The position numbers were made by a program, and so were the translations under genes. The notes under the pieces were generated by a model that searched no databases, was not told the DNA's origin, and saw only the letters and a program-made list of their open reading frames with translations. This document shows, piece by piece, positions 20,657 through 31,082 of a DNA stretch of 64,000 nucleotides; the first letter of the stretch is position 1; each line of letters begins with the position of its first letter. The stretch comes from Seiridium cupressi (lineage: Eukaryota; Ascomycota; Sordariomycetes; Amphisphaeriales; Sporocadaceae), in NCBI GenBank assembly GCA_036674765.1, contig JARVKI010000089.1, forward strand, positions 62,001 to 126,000. Reading direction: 5' to 3'.

Positions 20657-23545
20657 GGTGAAGCGTGGTGTCTCAGTTCTGCATGTCAAGACTACGAGTA
20701 AAGCAAGTTTGTGCAACCTCGAGGGAAACTGGAATCTAAAGCCAAAGGATTGCAAAGATCCATGAAGGAGTCTTCCTGCTGTTTGGGCTGATGGCTGGAT
20801 TGATCATCAAGGTGATATGATATGATATGATATGATATGACACTAAACAAGGTTGAGTATGCAGGGACCCACAGAAAGGATACCAGGTAGCACAGGCGTG
20901 CGCATAACGGTTTTCTTATGTTTGTCTCATCCATGGAAATCATCGACATGTATCCGAAACCTAGATCGCAAGTTTGACAGTATCTCACTGATACGAAACT
21001 TGAGTTTCATCGGTGGAAAGATTTGAAGTATGATATGATGGTAGAAAAGCCGTTGTGTCCTTTGGGCCCAAAATGGGGATTGATGGGTACATTTCTCCAG
21101 GGACCCTGCCATTTCCCTTGTGCCAACGATTGTGTGACAGGGGAAGAATGCAGATCGTGTTTAGTGCTACGGACAGGGCTGAAAACAGAAGGAAAGTAAT
21201 TAGTTACATTGTAGTTAGGCATTTAAGGCTGTAATCAAGTATACAAAGTAGAGGAAGGGAACCGGCTGCCGGTTGCCGGCCCAGAGAATCCTGTGACACA
21301 AAACGTGGTCGCGTTGCCTTGATGCACGGATCACGCATAAGCTGCATCGCCCCTTGCACGGCCCCTATCTGCAGCGCTGGCATCCATTTGGCATCCCTGT
21401 CGGGTATCTTTAGCGAGATGAGCAGTAATTACGTATATTCTAACGGCTGAGATGCACGAGTTCACTCTCTTATTAGTTACGCTCACCTCTTCGACAGGCT
21501 AGCTAACAGCGATGCCGTCCATGAAGTCCTGTTTTTAAACAGATGAACCCACATTCTATTGTCTGGGGAACTCCTTTAATGCTCGTTACTATCACTTGTT
21601 GACACTTTCTCTTTTACATGCCCAATCACCACCAGTCCAATCCGTTTACTTATGGTACTTTCCACCCTAGAACATCATCAAGTACAAGCTGACCCTGTGT
21701 TTCCCTCAAAGCCCTTAAGCAGTGCACCTTGTCCGTGCTGACGAATTTATGGCTTTAGAATATAATTCGAACGAAGAACATTAATGACGGCCTCGCTCGC
21801 ATAAACACTATCCCAGGAACGTTATCGTGTGATGACTGGAGCATAGTGCTTCTGAATTTCGCCATATACACCACGTGGTCGTTACACAATGTAGGACTCC
21901 TCACCTTACATTAGGAATTTGCTGGTGCTATATCCGCCAAATTCAAACTTACTCTCAGGGATATCCGCGATCATAGCTCTACGTAATCTAACCGAACCCC
22001 TGAAAGTCGTCGTCTCCAGCAGATATAGCCATCTGAGGGATGATGGCACGTCAACAACCACTACACTAGTGCCTAATTATAATTTCAGTCAAAGATAGAG
22101 CAGACTTAGCGAAAATGGAGTCCCCCCAACGGATTACCATTGCCGCCATTTATCGACTCCCTCTTTCGACTGTCAGCATACAGGATCAAGGAGCTCGACC
22201 TGCTCGAGCCCTCGCTGTGTGTGCTTACTTCCAACGATGCTGGGCCAACTGACTTCTGCTCACAGCTGTGGGGGCGTGGCAGCACCAGGCCAGACCACTA
22301 TTGTCAACTGATCTGTGGCACTCGAGCTGCATTGTGGCCAGGCCAGAGCTTTAGTGCTGTACCAGACAACTGCTCAGAAAACATACACTGCTCGGAGGTA
22401 CATCTGAGGCATCCCTTACGCAGGGCGCTATAAACGGTAATCCGGGTTCGACGAAGCACGCAAAGTACTTCATTGAACACCATTACCCCGGATGATGCGC
22501 TGGTCGGGGATATATTGCGGGTCTGTACCATAAAGTCGGCCACTCTTTTTGGCCTTACCCTGGCGGAGGCTTTCTGTCTATGTACTGAGCGCGTTCGGCG
22601 AATGGTTCCCTCGCCAGTATGACACTATTCCCGTCCTATTTGCGACTATGACTAGCGCATTCAGAGTTTTGCGGAGTCAGAAAGCTTTCCGATCAAATGA
22701 TGCGCTGGTTGACAATGTCCGGTAGATTGACAATCTTTTTTGTTGAGTGTTACTATCATGGCGAGGCATTTGTCGTCTCTAACTGAGCCTAAGCCTAATA
22801 GTGTAATGATGATGGCATTAAAACCGCGCCGCGACAAGTCTAACCTAATGACGTGCTATTGTCAAAACGACCCGCTTCCCTGGAGCGGAGGATCTGAGCC
22901 AGCGATGCACGTGGAAGGGGCTGGGGGTATTGAAGATGGGATGCCGCCAGCCCGCACCCGCTTGTAGTCTCAGTGTCCAGGGCCAGGGTTCTAGGGGCTC
23001 GGGGCCGCCTATTGCCAGTCGAGGCTTCCGGGAGATGGAGAGCAGGGCGTCGGCTGGCCCCAGATCCCAGGCCCCGGGGCAGCAAAAGGCCGGCGCCAGC
23101 TACATGTAGGCAAGGACTTCATTCGCTCCAAGCCCAACGGAGACGTCACCGACAAAACTACTCTCGAATAGCGTTATCGCACGCCTTATCTGAACTTTAG
23201 GACGCTATTTGAATTGTCTCCCACCGCGTTGTGTATGCCGAGTCAATATCTGGCTGCTGGTCGATTTGGTGCGGCGACGGGCAATTCTTAGCGAGCCTCG
23301 GCTGGTTTAAGCTAAATTGGGTAATGTAACTTAGGTGTAGTCCAAGTCAGGGAAAGGGCGGCGCTTGGCTTGGCCTGGCCTGGCCCGCCCCGGCTTGTCA
23401 ATCTCGGCACGCCGCAACGTGCATTCACGCCGCCAAGGCACTCTTTGCCGGCCAAACATGGGAACGGAGCTTCACTGAAATCGCGCGCAGAGAGCACAGG
23501 AGGACTACATGTGCATCCGCCGCCACGAGAGGGGAGTCTTCTGGT
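20657..23545. other. 2.9-kb intergenic region
   Basis: Long region without recognisable genes. It contains a (TGATA)n microsatellite at 20813-20840, mixed-composition DNA to about 22800, and GC-richer DNA (22860-23545) leading into the histidine kinase gene, probably its promoter and 5' leader. Open frames here are short and lack family similarity. Confidence 0.45.
20813..20840. repeat. (TGATA)n microsatellite
   Basis: Five full TGATA units plus TGA. It lies upstream of the membrane-protein gene that starts at 20656 on the minus strand, within its likely promoter. Confidence 0.85.
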
Positions 23546-26500
23546 ATGTCGACACCTCTGCCAAAGGAGAGCCCCGCCTCTTCCGCTGAGGACAGTCGAG
23601 GACCAGCCCGCCTCCGTCGACCGGGGAGAAAAGATGGACTCGTCTCACTGGATGAGTTCAACGTCCTTGATGTCGCCGAGATCCTCGACCAAGACTCTCG
23701 CCCGACCTTTGTTATTGATCTGGACCCCGACGACAATGTCATTCCCTCTCTGATTGGGCTCACGCCCATATTTTGCAATTCGGCTCTGCGCCTCCACGAA
23801 CGCCTGAGCGATGTCATCGCCGGCAACAGAGGCGAGGTCGAACCGAATACAGGTGCAACCTATCAGGACTTCAGGTCCTGGGCCACTGGCGTCACGCAAC
23901 ATGACGATTCCAAGGACTGCTTTCCGTTGAGCTTCTTGTATGCCGACATGCTATGGACAGGCTCAACCGTCAGGAAACGATGGAGATTGATCAGTGGCAA
24001 CTTGTGGAACCCTGGGATTCCTGTGCGCGAGCTGACCCTTTCCTGGGGTACGAAGCCTCGCCAGGAGTTTGACAAGTCATCGGCGAAGCCTTCGGTGGTA
24101 GGCACTGTCGAAAGTCTGGCGAGCACAGCTGTCACGACGCGGGGCTCCTCGAAGCTGCATCAGCAAATGCCTCGTCGTGGGACTACGACAAGCTATTCTA
24201 ATAGCACGGGCGGCACCGGTGACTCGTCCCAAAGCAAGAAGTTGGTTCTTTCAGCTCCCGCCAAAGCATGTCCCGATTGGACCGCGGCCCGTCCGCGCGG
24301 CACCGTGTCTGAACATATAGCCATTGCCAGGGCGGTCCGTTGGGAGACAACACCATTAGGATCTATGGATAAGTGGTCGCCAGAGTTCCGCCAACTCGCC
24401 AATGTTGTTATGCAACACCCTTACCCGGCAGCCATTTTCTGGGGTGATGAGTTGACTATGCTATATAATGAGGCATACGCCAACGAAGCTGCGGGTCATA
24501 AACACCCTGGTCTCATGGGCACTGGCTTTTCTGGCCCATTTTCAGAAGTATGGGATGGGATCAGTGATATCTTTGCCGAGTGCGCTCGCACAGGGAGCAA
24601 CTCTCGAAGGGAAGATGATTATATGGCCCTCTACCGGGGGAGCTTTCTAGAGGAGACCTTTTGGTCCTGGTCGCTAACTCCTCTGTACGGACAGACCAAG
24701 AATATTCTTGGGTTTTACAATTCGGCGTTTGAAACAACCCAGTCAGTAATCAGCCAGCGGCGGATGCAGACCGTCAATCGAGTCGGCAGTCTCGTCAGCG
24801 GAGCCAAGAGCATCAAACAGTTCTGGAAGTTACTTCTTGAAGCTCTGGAAGGCAATCATTTTGAGATCCCTTTCGCACTGGTCTACTCTGTAGGAGACAC
24901 TGAAGATAACGACCAGTCATCTACCTCTTCCGGTAGCACATTGTCCGTCAAGAGTTGCTTCTATGAAGGCTCCATTGGTATTCCCGAAGGTCACGCCGCC
25001 GCTCCTCATCAGCTTGATCTCAAGAGGAGCAGAGAAGGGTTTGTGCCGGCGTTTCGAGAAGCTATGCGAACCCGCGAGCCCAGCTTGCTTCACACCCGGG
25101 ACGGCAGCCTTCCCGAAAGCCTTCTGGAAGGAATCACCTGGCGCGGCTTTGGGGAGCCTTGTGACAAGGCCGTAATATTTCCAGTGAGGCCTACCAATGG
25201 GGAGACGGTGCTTGCTTTCCTCGTACTCGGTGTAAACCCCCGACGGTCATATGATGAAAGCTACAAGGCGTTTACCAGTATTCTCAACCGGCAATTGGCG
25301 ACGTCGTTGGCTTCTTTCATGCTGTTTGAAGAGGAGGTACGTCGTAGTAAAGACGCTGCTGAAGCAGCAGCTTTGCAAACAGAACACCTCTCGCAGGAGC
25401 TGGCATTGCAGACGAATCGTTTCCGGAGGATGACGGAGCTTTCCCCTATTGGCATGGTTCTTTTCGACCCCGACGGATCCCTGCGCGAGTGCAACGACCG
25501 CTATTACGAAATGACGGGCCATCCCAGGGATGTCACACATGAGATGTCTTGGATGGACCAGATTGAGGAGAGTAGCAGGAAATTGTCACAAGAAGGCTGG
25601 GAAAAGATGATCGTAGAACATCAGCCGTGGACAGCCGAGTTGCAGCTCAAAAGGATATTGGTAAAGCCGGTCGACCTCCACGACAAAGATATAGACTACT
25701 GGGTCTTGATCACTGCCCAGCCAGAATTCTCCACAGATGGCTCTGTCCGGGCCATCATGGGCTCCATCACCGACATCTCACACCTGAAATGGGCACAGGG
25801 GCTCCAAAACCTCAGGCTACAGGAAGCTGAGGAAACCCGGCGGCAGCAGAACGAGTTCATCGACATCACGTCTCATGAGATGAGAAACCCGCTGAGTGCC
25901 ATTCTTCAGTGCGCTGACGACATACTTACGACCTTGAGCCACCACCGTATGCCAGGACAGCCGCCATCATTACGGGATATTGAAGACTGCTTAGAAGCAG
26001 CGCACACCATTTCGATATGCGTGCAGCATCAAAAGTCAATCGTCGATGACGTACTCACCGTGTCAAAATTGGATTCCAACCTCTTGGTTATCACGCCTGT
26101 AGTTGCACGGCCAACTGAAGTGGTCGAACGGGCCGTGAAGATGTTCGAGTCTGAGCTGCAGGCCAAAGATATTCGCATGGTCTACGAAACTCAGCCGTCT
26201 CTCCAAGAGCTAACCGTCGAGTGGGTAGCCTTCGACCCTAGCCGAGTGCTACAGATCTTGATCAACCTCCTTACGAACGCGATCAAATTCACGGCAGCCT
26301 CTACCACACGAAACATCACCGTGTCTGTGGGCGCATCACTTGATCCGCCTCTTATGGCCACAACCCCCAATTTCCAGTATATACCAGCTAAGACTGTGAA
26401 CCCCCACGTTGTCGCTGGCGAGGAATGGGGCAAAGAAGAGGTCCTGTATCTTCGCTTCAAAGTGCATGATACAGGCTGTGGCCTGACCTCGGACGAGATC

Positions 26501-27295
26501 AAGCTGCTATTCACACGTTTCTCCCAAGCATCGCCTCGAACTCATGCTCAGTACGGAGGAAGTGGTCTCGGTCTCTTCATTTCTCGCCAGCTTGCTGAAT
26601 TGCACGGCGGGCGGATTGGTGTCGCCTCAAAAGCGGGCGTCGGAAGTTCATTTGGCTTCTTCGTAGCGGCACGGAGAGCATTACCTCCTGCCAGTAATGC
26701 ATCAGTCAATATTGCGGCCAATGTCAGCCGCGAATTAGGAGTTCAAAGCTCACTGACGTTGCGACTATCCCCGCAACATCAGGATCTTGCCCCACCAAGC
26801 CCGGTTGGAGACCTTGTTGCCACAAAGACAGTTGCCAAGTTCGACCCGAAGGACTTGGCTGTACTTGTAGTTGAAGACAACCTTGTCAATCAGACCGTGC
26901 TAGTTAGGCAACTCAAGAAGCACGGTATTGATGTAAACGCTGCGAACGATGGCATAGAGGCGCTGGCCTTTTTGGACGGCACCGAGTTTCGCAAGGTTGG
27001 CGGCAAACGCCTGTCGGTCATCCTCATGGATCTTGAGATGCCTAATATGGATGGATTGACGTGCGTGCGGGAGATACGGCAGATGGAAGAGGAGGGTGCG
27101 ATAGATGGTCATGTCCCAGTCATCGCCGTCACCGCAAACGTGAGAGAAGAGCAGATTTCCGTCGCGAGGAGGAGCGGTATGGATGACGTGGTGTCTAAGC
27201 CCTTCCGCATCCCGGATTTGCTGAAAAAGATCGAGGCGTTATTGGCAGCAATTTCCAACGGGGCCACCACCCCGAAGGTCCTGAGTGACTTATGA
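23546..27295 (+). CDS. Hybrid histidine kinase (PAS-like, HisKA, HATPase, receiver)
   Basis: Single exon of 1249 aa from the ATG at 23546. The N-terminal ~600 residues hold PAS/GAF-like sensory regions (for example HPYPAAIFWGDELTMLYNEA near 290). A clear PAS domain lies at about 630-745 (LSPIGMVLFDPDGSLRECND). The HisKA dimerisation helix has the phospho-acceptor His in ITSHEMRNPLSAIL (about 777). The ATPase domain has an N box (LINLLTNAIKFT, about 905), G1 (DTGCGL) and G2 (GGSGLGLFISRQLAELHGG). The C-terminal receiver (about 1105-1230) has VVEDNLVNQ, the phospho-acceptor Asp in ILMDLEMPNMDG, a Thr in VTAN and a Lys in SKPF. All residues needed for autophosphorylation and internal phosphotransfer are present. 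No transmembrane segment is obvious, so a cytosolic sensor feeding an Ypd1-type phosphorelay is expected. The ATG sits in a GTATGT context, so an upstream spliced start cannot be excluded. Confidence 0.93.
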   Translation: MSTPLPKESPASSAEDSRGPARLRRPGRKDGLVSLDEFNVLDVAEILDQDSRPTFVIDLDPDDNVIPSLIGLTPIFCNSALRLHERLSDVIAGNRGEVEPNTGATYQDFRSWATGVTQHDDSKDCFPLSFLYADMLWTGSTVRKRWRLISGNLWNPGIPVRELTLSWGTKPRQEFDKSSAKPSVVGTVESLASTAVTTRGSSKLHQQMPRRGTTTSYSNSTGGTGDSSQSKKLVLSAPAKACPDWTAARPRGTVSEHIAIARAVRWETTPLGSMDKWSPEFRQLANVVMQHPYPAAIFWGDELTMLYNEAYANEAAGHKHPGLMGTGFSGPFSEVWDGISDIFAECARTGSNSRREDDYMALYRGSFLEETFWSWSLTPLYGQTKNILGFYNSAFETTQSVISQRRMQTVNRVGSLVSGAKSIKQFWKLLLEALEGNHFEIPFALVYSVGDTEDNDQSSTSSGSTLSVKSCFYEGSIGIPEGHAAAPHQLDLKRSREGFVPAFREAMRTREPSLLHTRDGSLPESLLEGITWRGFGEPCDKAVIFPVRPTNGETVLAFLVLGVNPRRSYDESYKAFTSILNRQLATSLASFMLFEEEVRRSKDAAEAAALQTEHLSQELALQTNRFRRMTELSPIGMVLFDPDGSLRECNDRYYEMTGHPRDVTHEMSWMDQIEESSRKLSQEGWEKMIVEHQPWTAELQLKRILVKPVDLHDKDIDYWVLITAQPEFSTDGSVRAIMGSITDISHLKWAQGLQNLRLQEAEETRRQQNEFIDITSHEMRNPLSAILQCADDILTTLSHHRMPGQPPSLRDIEDCLEAAHTISICVQHQKSIVDDVLTVSKLDSNLLVITPVVARPTEVVERAVKMFESELQAKDIRMVYETQPSLQELTVEWVAFDPSRVLQILINLLTNAIKFTAASTTRNITVSVGASLDPPLMATTPNFQYIPAKTVNPHVVAGEEWGKEEVLYLRFKVHDTGCGLTSDEIKLLFTRFSQASPRTHAQYGGSGLGLFISRQLAELHGGRIGVASKAGVGSSFGFFVAARRALPPASNASVNIAANVSRELGVQSSLTLRLSPQHQDLAPPSPVGDLVATKTVAKFDPKDLAVLVVEDNLVNQTVLVRQLKKHGIDVNAANDGIEALAFLDGTEFRKVGGKRLSVILMDLEMPNMDGLTCVREIRQMEEEGAIDGHVPVIAVTANVREEQISVARRSGMDDVVSKPFRIPDLLKKIEALLAAISNGATTPKVLSDL

Positions 27296-27589
27296 TATAT
27301 ACCGGTTGCACAATAGAGATTGGCAAACTTGATGCACAACCAAACTTTGTTGGTATGATGACGACGGTTTATGACGAAGGAATAGATATATTTGAAAAGG
27401 TTCACATATGGGCGGAGATATGGAGAGGGTACACATGAGCGGCATTCACTGGTTGCACGAAGGGCTATTGCATATTTACACGATATGAAGATCTTTTTAC
27501 CCGATCTCTAGCATCTTCGGTCGTTCCGTCATGATTCGAGAATTCCCTATATTATACCTTACGCATGGTCATGATCCCTATAGTCTTCA

Positions 27590-28674
27590 TCATACGCCCA
27601 ACTCGTTTGCTTTCTGTTCAACGAAATCATGAGCCCTCTCTGCAATGACTCCATGCGCAACATCGAAAGCATCGTCATCCAATTTGAGTACTTCCAAGAG
27701 GCCGCCATAGTCTCGGTCTAGAATAGCCTTCAGCTTGTGGGTGCAATGCTCCATAATATCAAGTCTGATAGTCTCAATTCTTTTATTCTGTTTGTCGAAG
27801 CGGAGATTCTCAGGTATGCTTTCATCAGGGTCGTAAAATGACACCTTCTTTCTGCCTTCGACTTCGCGTACACGATGCTTCTTGTACTCGCCCCACGGAG
27901 CGATCCAATCGCTCCAGCCAAACTGGTGACCGCTGAAGTCCAAAACCATTTTGGTCTGCGAAGCTGTGGCGATGACGACAACGGCATGCCAATATCGGGT
28001 ATTGTTAGTCCTGCCATCAGACCATGCCGACTCCCTAACTGCAGCGAATCTTTCATTCTTGCATCTTATTTTGTACTCATGCACCTTCTGACCGACAGCT
28101 AGATAAGGTCAGACAATTTCGGTCCAGGAGATGTTTTCCTTCCAGTGTTTTGGCTGCTCTTACATGAGAAAAGGTAGTTGAACAGGGGGAGAAACACCAG
28201 CAAGACTTCACTGCATTGTCCCTCCATGAGAAGGGTGAGTCCGGCATCCTCGGACGGCGCCTTACCCCAAGGAAAGATAAAGGGCTTATTGTCAAAGTTA
28301 AGTAAAGGATCGTTGATATCCGCAACGACCTCGTTGTTATGGACCAAAATGTCCAATATATCCTCCTCAAACACTCTTTCCAGAAGGTCTTGGAAGATGT
28401 CTCGGAAAATGAGGCCTGCGCGCCATAGTTGACGCATCTCCTCACAAGCAGGTCTGTGTGTGCTCATGTGTTCTTGGCGGCACTTCTCACTGCAGTAAAG
28501 TGTCTGAAAGATGGTTCGGTGCTGACCCCTGTCAAACACTTTGAGGAAGCATGGCTCGCACTGCACTGTAGGGTCTGCCGCGTTGCAATGGGCACAGTAC
28601 TGCTTGCTGTCGTTGGGTGGGAGGTAGACATGAGTGTGCTTGTCGTCGTTCTCGGGAAAAGTCGTGGTCTCCAT
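27590..28674 (-). CDS. MYND zinc-finger protein, copy A
   Basis: Two exons, complement 28674-28164 and 28098-27590, with a 65-nt intron (GTAAGA...TCTAG, phase 1) give 339 aa. An N-terminal MYND-type finger lies at about residues 27-78 (YCAHC, QCEPC, LYCSEKCRQEHMSTHRPAC). It is followed by a helical region (FRDIFQDLLERVFEEDILDI), GQCSEVLLVF and, in exon 2, LDFSGHQFGWSDWIAPWGEY. MYND fingers bind proline-rich peptides and act in protein-protein contacts, often nuclear; no SET domain is present. It is paralogous along its whole length to the divergent gene starting at 29109, and the intron position and phase match. Its C-terminus is about 90 residues shorter than the paralogue's. Precise function unknown. 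Confidence 0.85.
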
Positions 28675-29108
28675 GGTGTCTTTCGGTATGTGTTGCCGCC
28701 GAATGCTGGATGCCGGTGCGGGACCTGTCGGTGATATTTCGAGATGAAACAGATCGCAGACCGGACAGAGTTGCTGTCACGATCGAAAGTAGTCTCCAGG
28801 GGATAGACAGTAAGAGTCGAACAATTTCGAGCTGCAAAATAATTCGAGGGTGTTTGCAGCACGCATGGGTAGTGCAAAATCGTGGCCTAGGAAAACACTC
28901 AGCCGCTTTAGGCTCTTTCATGTGCGGCTTGACATGCGGAGAATGTGTCGACAGTGTATTTGTCCACAAGGTCTCTGTCGCCCCGTGCCCTAGACCTTGC
29001 CAAGTTCTTTCAGAATACATGAAACATCAACATCATCGCCAGACCAACATCTGCGAGACCAGCACACGCCATACTACGCAGGAAGACCATCTCTACGCCC
29101 TTGCCGAG
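28675..29108. promoter_or_regulatory. Shared upstream region of divergent MYND paralogues
   Basis: 434 bases between the ATG of copy A (28674, minus) and the preferred ATG of copy B (29109, plus). An in-frame ATG at 29019 would shorten it to 344 bases. Head-to-head arrangement implies a shared or overlapping promoter. Confidence 0.5.
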
Positions 29109-30502
29109 ATGGGCACACTCTTGCCACCCAGAGCCATTGAGTACGGCCATGATTCCACGAACACGCCCCATGTCTTTTTGCCTGACATGCCGAGCCTGAG
29201 GGCATGCTTCTTCTGCAACTCGAACGACGTCAAGGGTTATTGCGAGGGGTGCAGAATCACATGGACAGAGGGCAACAATGAGCATCTACTGTGCGGAACT
29301 CCTTGTTGCCAGCACCATCAGTCACAAGAGCACATCGAGTGCCGTCAGCTGAAAGAAATTGGCCGTGCTGTGTTCATCTTCCGGGAGATCCTGATCTACC
29401 TGCTTGACCAGACCTATTCAGAAGACATACTGAATATCTCCATCAGAAATCACCAGGTCCTCAGAACGAAGGCTGCCCCGTATGTCAGAGCATACAAAGG
29501 GGATCATGTTGCTCGACCCTTTCCATGGTATTTCGCATCGAGGGAGACTGGCTTGTCAGTCATGATGGACGGTCAATGTTCCGAGATGCTCACTACTTTC
29601 AGCCCTTTGTTCGAGCTCCTTGTAAGACGTAAGTCCATCACCCTCCTCTAAAATAGTACTACGCATTTCTGATCATCGTGGCCCAAATAGCTGCCTGCAA
29701 GACCGTCCGCCAGGTCAAATTTCTGCCGAAGAACATACACCTTGGAAACACCATAGTGGATGCCGTGAGTGGACTTCCGGATGGGCCTAGCAACGCCATG
29801 CACTGGCACATGGTACAGGTCCTGGTCCTCGAGTCCGGGAGGGAATTGGCCTTAGACCTCACCTGCCCACAGTTCGGCTGGAAGGATTTCCTGGTTCCCT
29901 GGGAAGACTACTATAAGAACAGAGTGCACAAGCTTATGGAGATTTCGTCTTCAACACCCGAGGCTGTCAGAAAGCAGCTCAGAATCCGAGAGATAGCATC
30001 AAACTTCGACCGTGGATATGATAATGAAGCAGACCGTCTGCGCACCGAAGTAGCCGAGCACTGCGCTCTCCGGCTCAGAGAGTGGCTCGAGTCCCTTTAT
30101 GGCGGACCTGAGAAGTTCCTCGGCCTAGACGCGGACGACTTCCCAGACGAAAGAGATTCCGTCATATCACAGGCAGTGCTGTACATCGACCAGAAGGTGG
30201 CAGAGCTGGAGGACAGCAAACTGTTCAAGCTGTACTTCGACTTCACCCCAGGCCGCAGGAAGATCCATGCTACGCGCAGCCATCGTGTATACGACCGGCT
30301 GACTGCTGTCTGGTTGACCCAGGAGGAGTACAGGCGTTGTGGGCATGACCAGGATGCACTCGACGATGTCTGGTATCAGAAACTGCTGCCCACGGGGCTG
30401 TTGACTGACTTATCTCGTATGGAGACTGACGAGGTGGCGCCCGAGGCATCCAGTAGCGAGGAAGAGGGCAGTGATGAGTCTGGAGCAAGTGTTGATGGCT
30501 AG
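29109..30502 (+). CDS. MYND zinc-finger protein, copy B
   Basis: Two exons, 29109-29628 and 29691-30502, with a 62-nt intron (GTAAGT...AATAG, phase 1) give 443 aa; an in-frame ATG at 29019 would add 30 residues. The chosen start aligns with the start of copy A. MYND-like ligands are ACFFCNSND, YCEGC, LLCGTPC and a HH/H/C run ending IEC. The body matches copy A: FREILIYLLDQTYSEDILNI, MMDGQCSEMLTTFSPLFELL and LDLTCPQFGWKDFLVPWEDY. The C-terminus is longer, with YFDFTPGRRKIHATRSHRVY, and ends in an acidic Ser/Glu tail (EASSSEEEGSDESGASVDG). Likely a protein-interaction factor; function unknown. Confidence 0.83.
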
Positions 30503-31082
30503 ATAGCTCTATAATCCAAGCCTTGGACGCAAGGCAAAGTATGCGATCAAGATAGAATGGCAGTCAGGTCGCCTAAGCCCAGTATTTCTCTTCTAATCGT
30601 AACCAAGTCGTTACTGTCACTCCTAAGGCTTGATCTCCATCTCCCGTAAGGCTTTGCGGACGAACCAGGTCAACTGCTTTAACCTCTTACAGCCACGCTC
30701 CGCCCAGCGTACGGTGTTAGCAGCTCTGATGCCAAGCATTCAAAGGAGGCGGCTGCAGCATGACGGAGAAGGAATCAACATTTACCCAATCACGGAGGAT
30801 GCTTTGAGATGGAGAGCACAGCAGAGAACGCTTATTGGCTTGCATTCATAGACCGTTTCGGTAAGCAAGAGTTTGGCATGTTGTGTTACCCTTACCAGAA
30901 AATGGCCCGAGCCCCACTTGATTTTGGAACTGAACCAGATTCCCGGAGCCAGCCTTTCCCCCACAACCTGAAGACCCCGTCGCGTTTATTAAAAGCTCAC
31001 TTCGAGCACGCTATCTCCTGCAACACATAATCCAGAGGTCTCGGCCTTCACGTATCTCGTACCATCATTGTCTGTCAAAATC
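30503..31082. other. Intergenic region
   Basis: Only short unsupported frames; probably the 3' flank of MYND copy B and the promoter of the Clr5/ankyrin gene. Confidence 0.45.

Noticed and set aside
22430..22710. Short similar words (GATGCGCTGGT) and CCGGAT inverted words suggesting a transposon remnant
   Set aside because: Too short and imperfect; no terminal repeats, target duplications or transposase-like frames found.
23541..23552. GTATGT at the kinase ATG as a splice donor implying an upstream first exon
   Set aside because: The downstream frame from this ATG is coding from its first codons and no matching acceptor/exon arrangement upstream was convincing.
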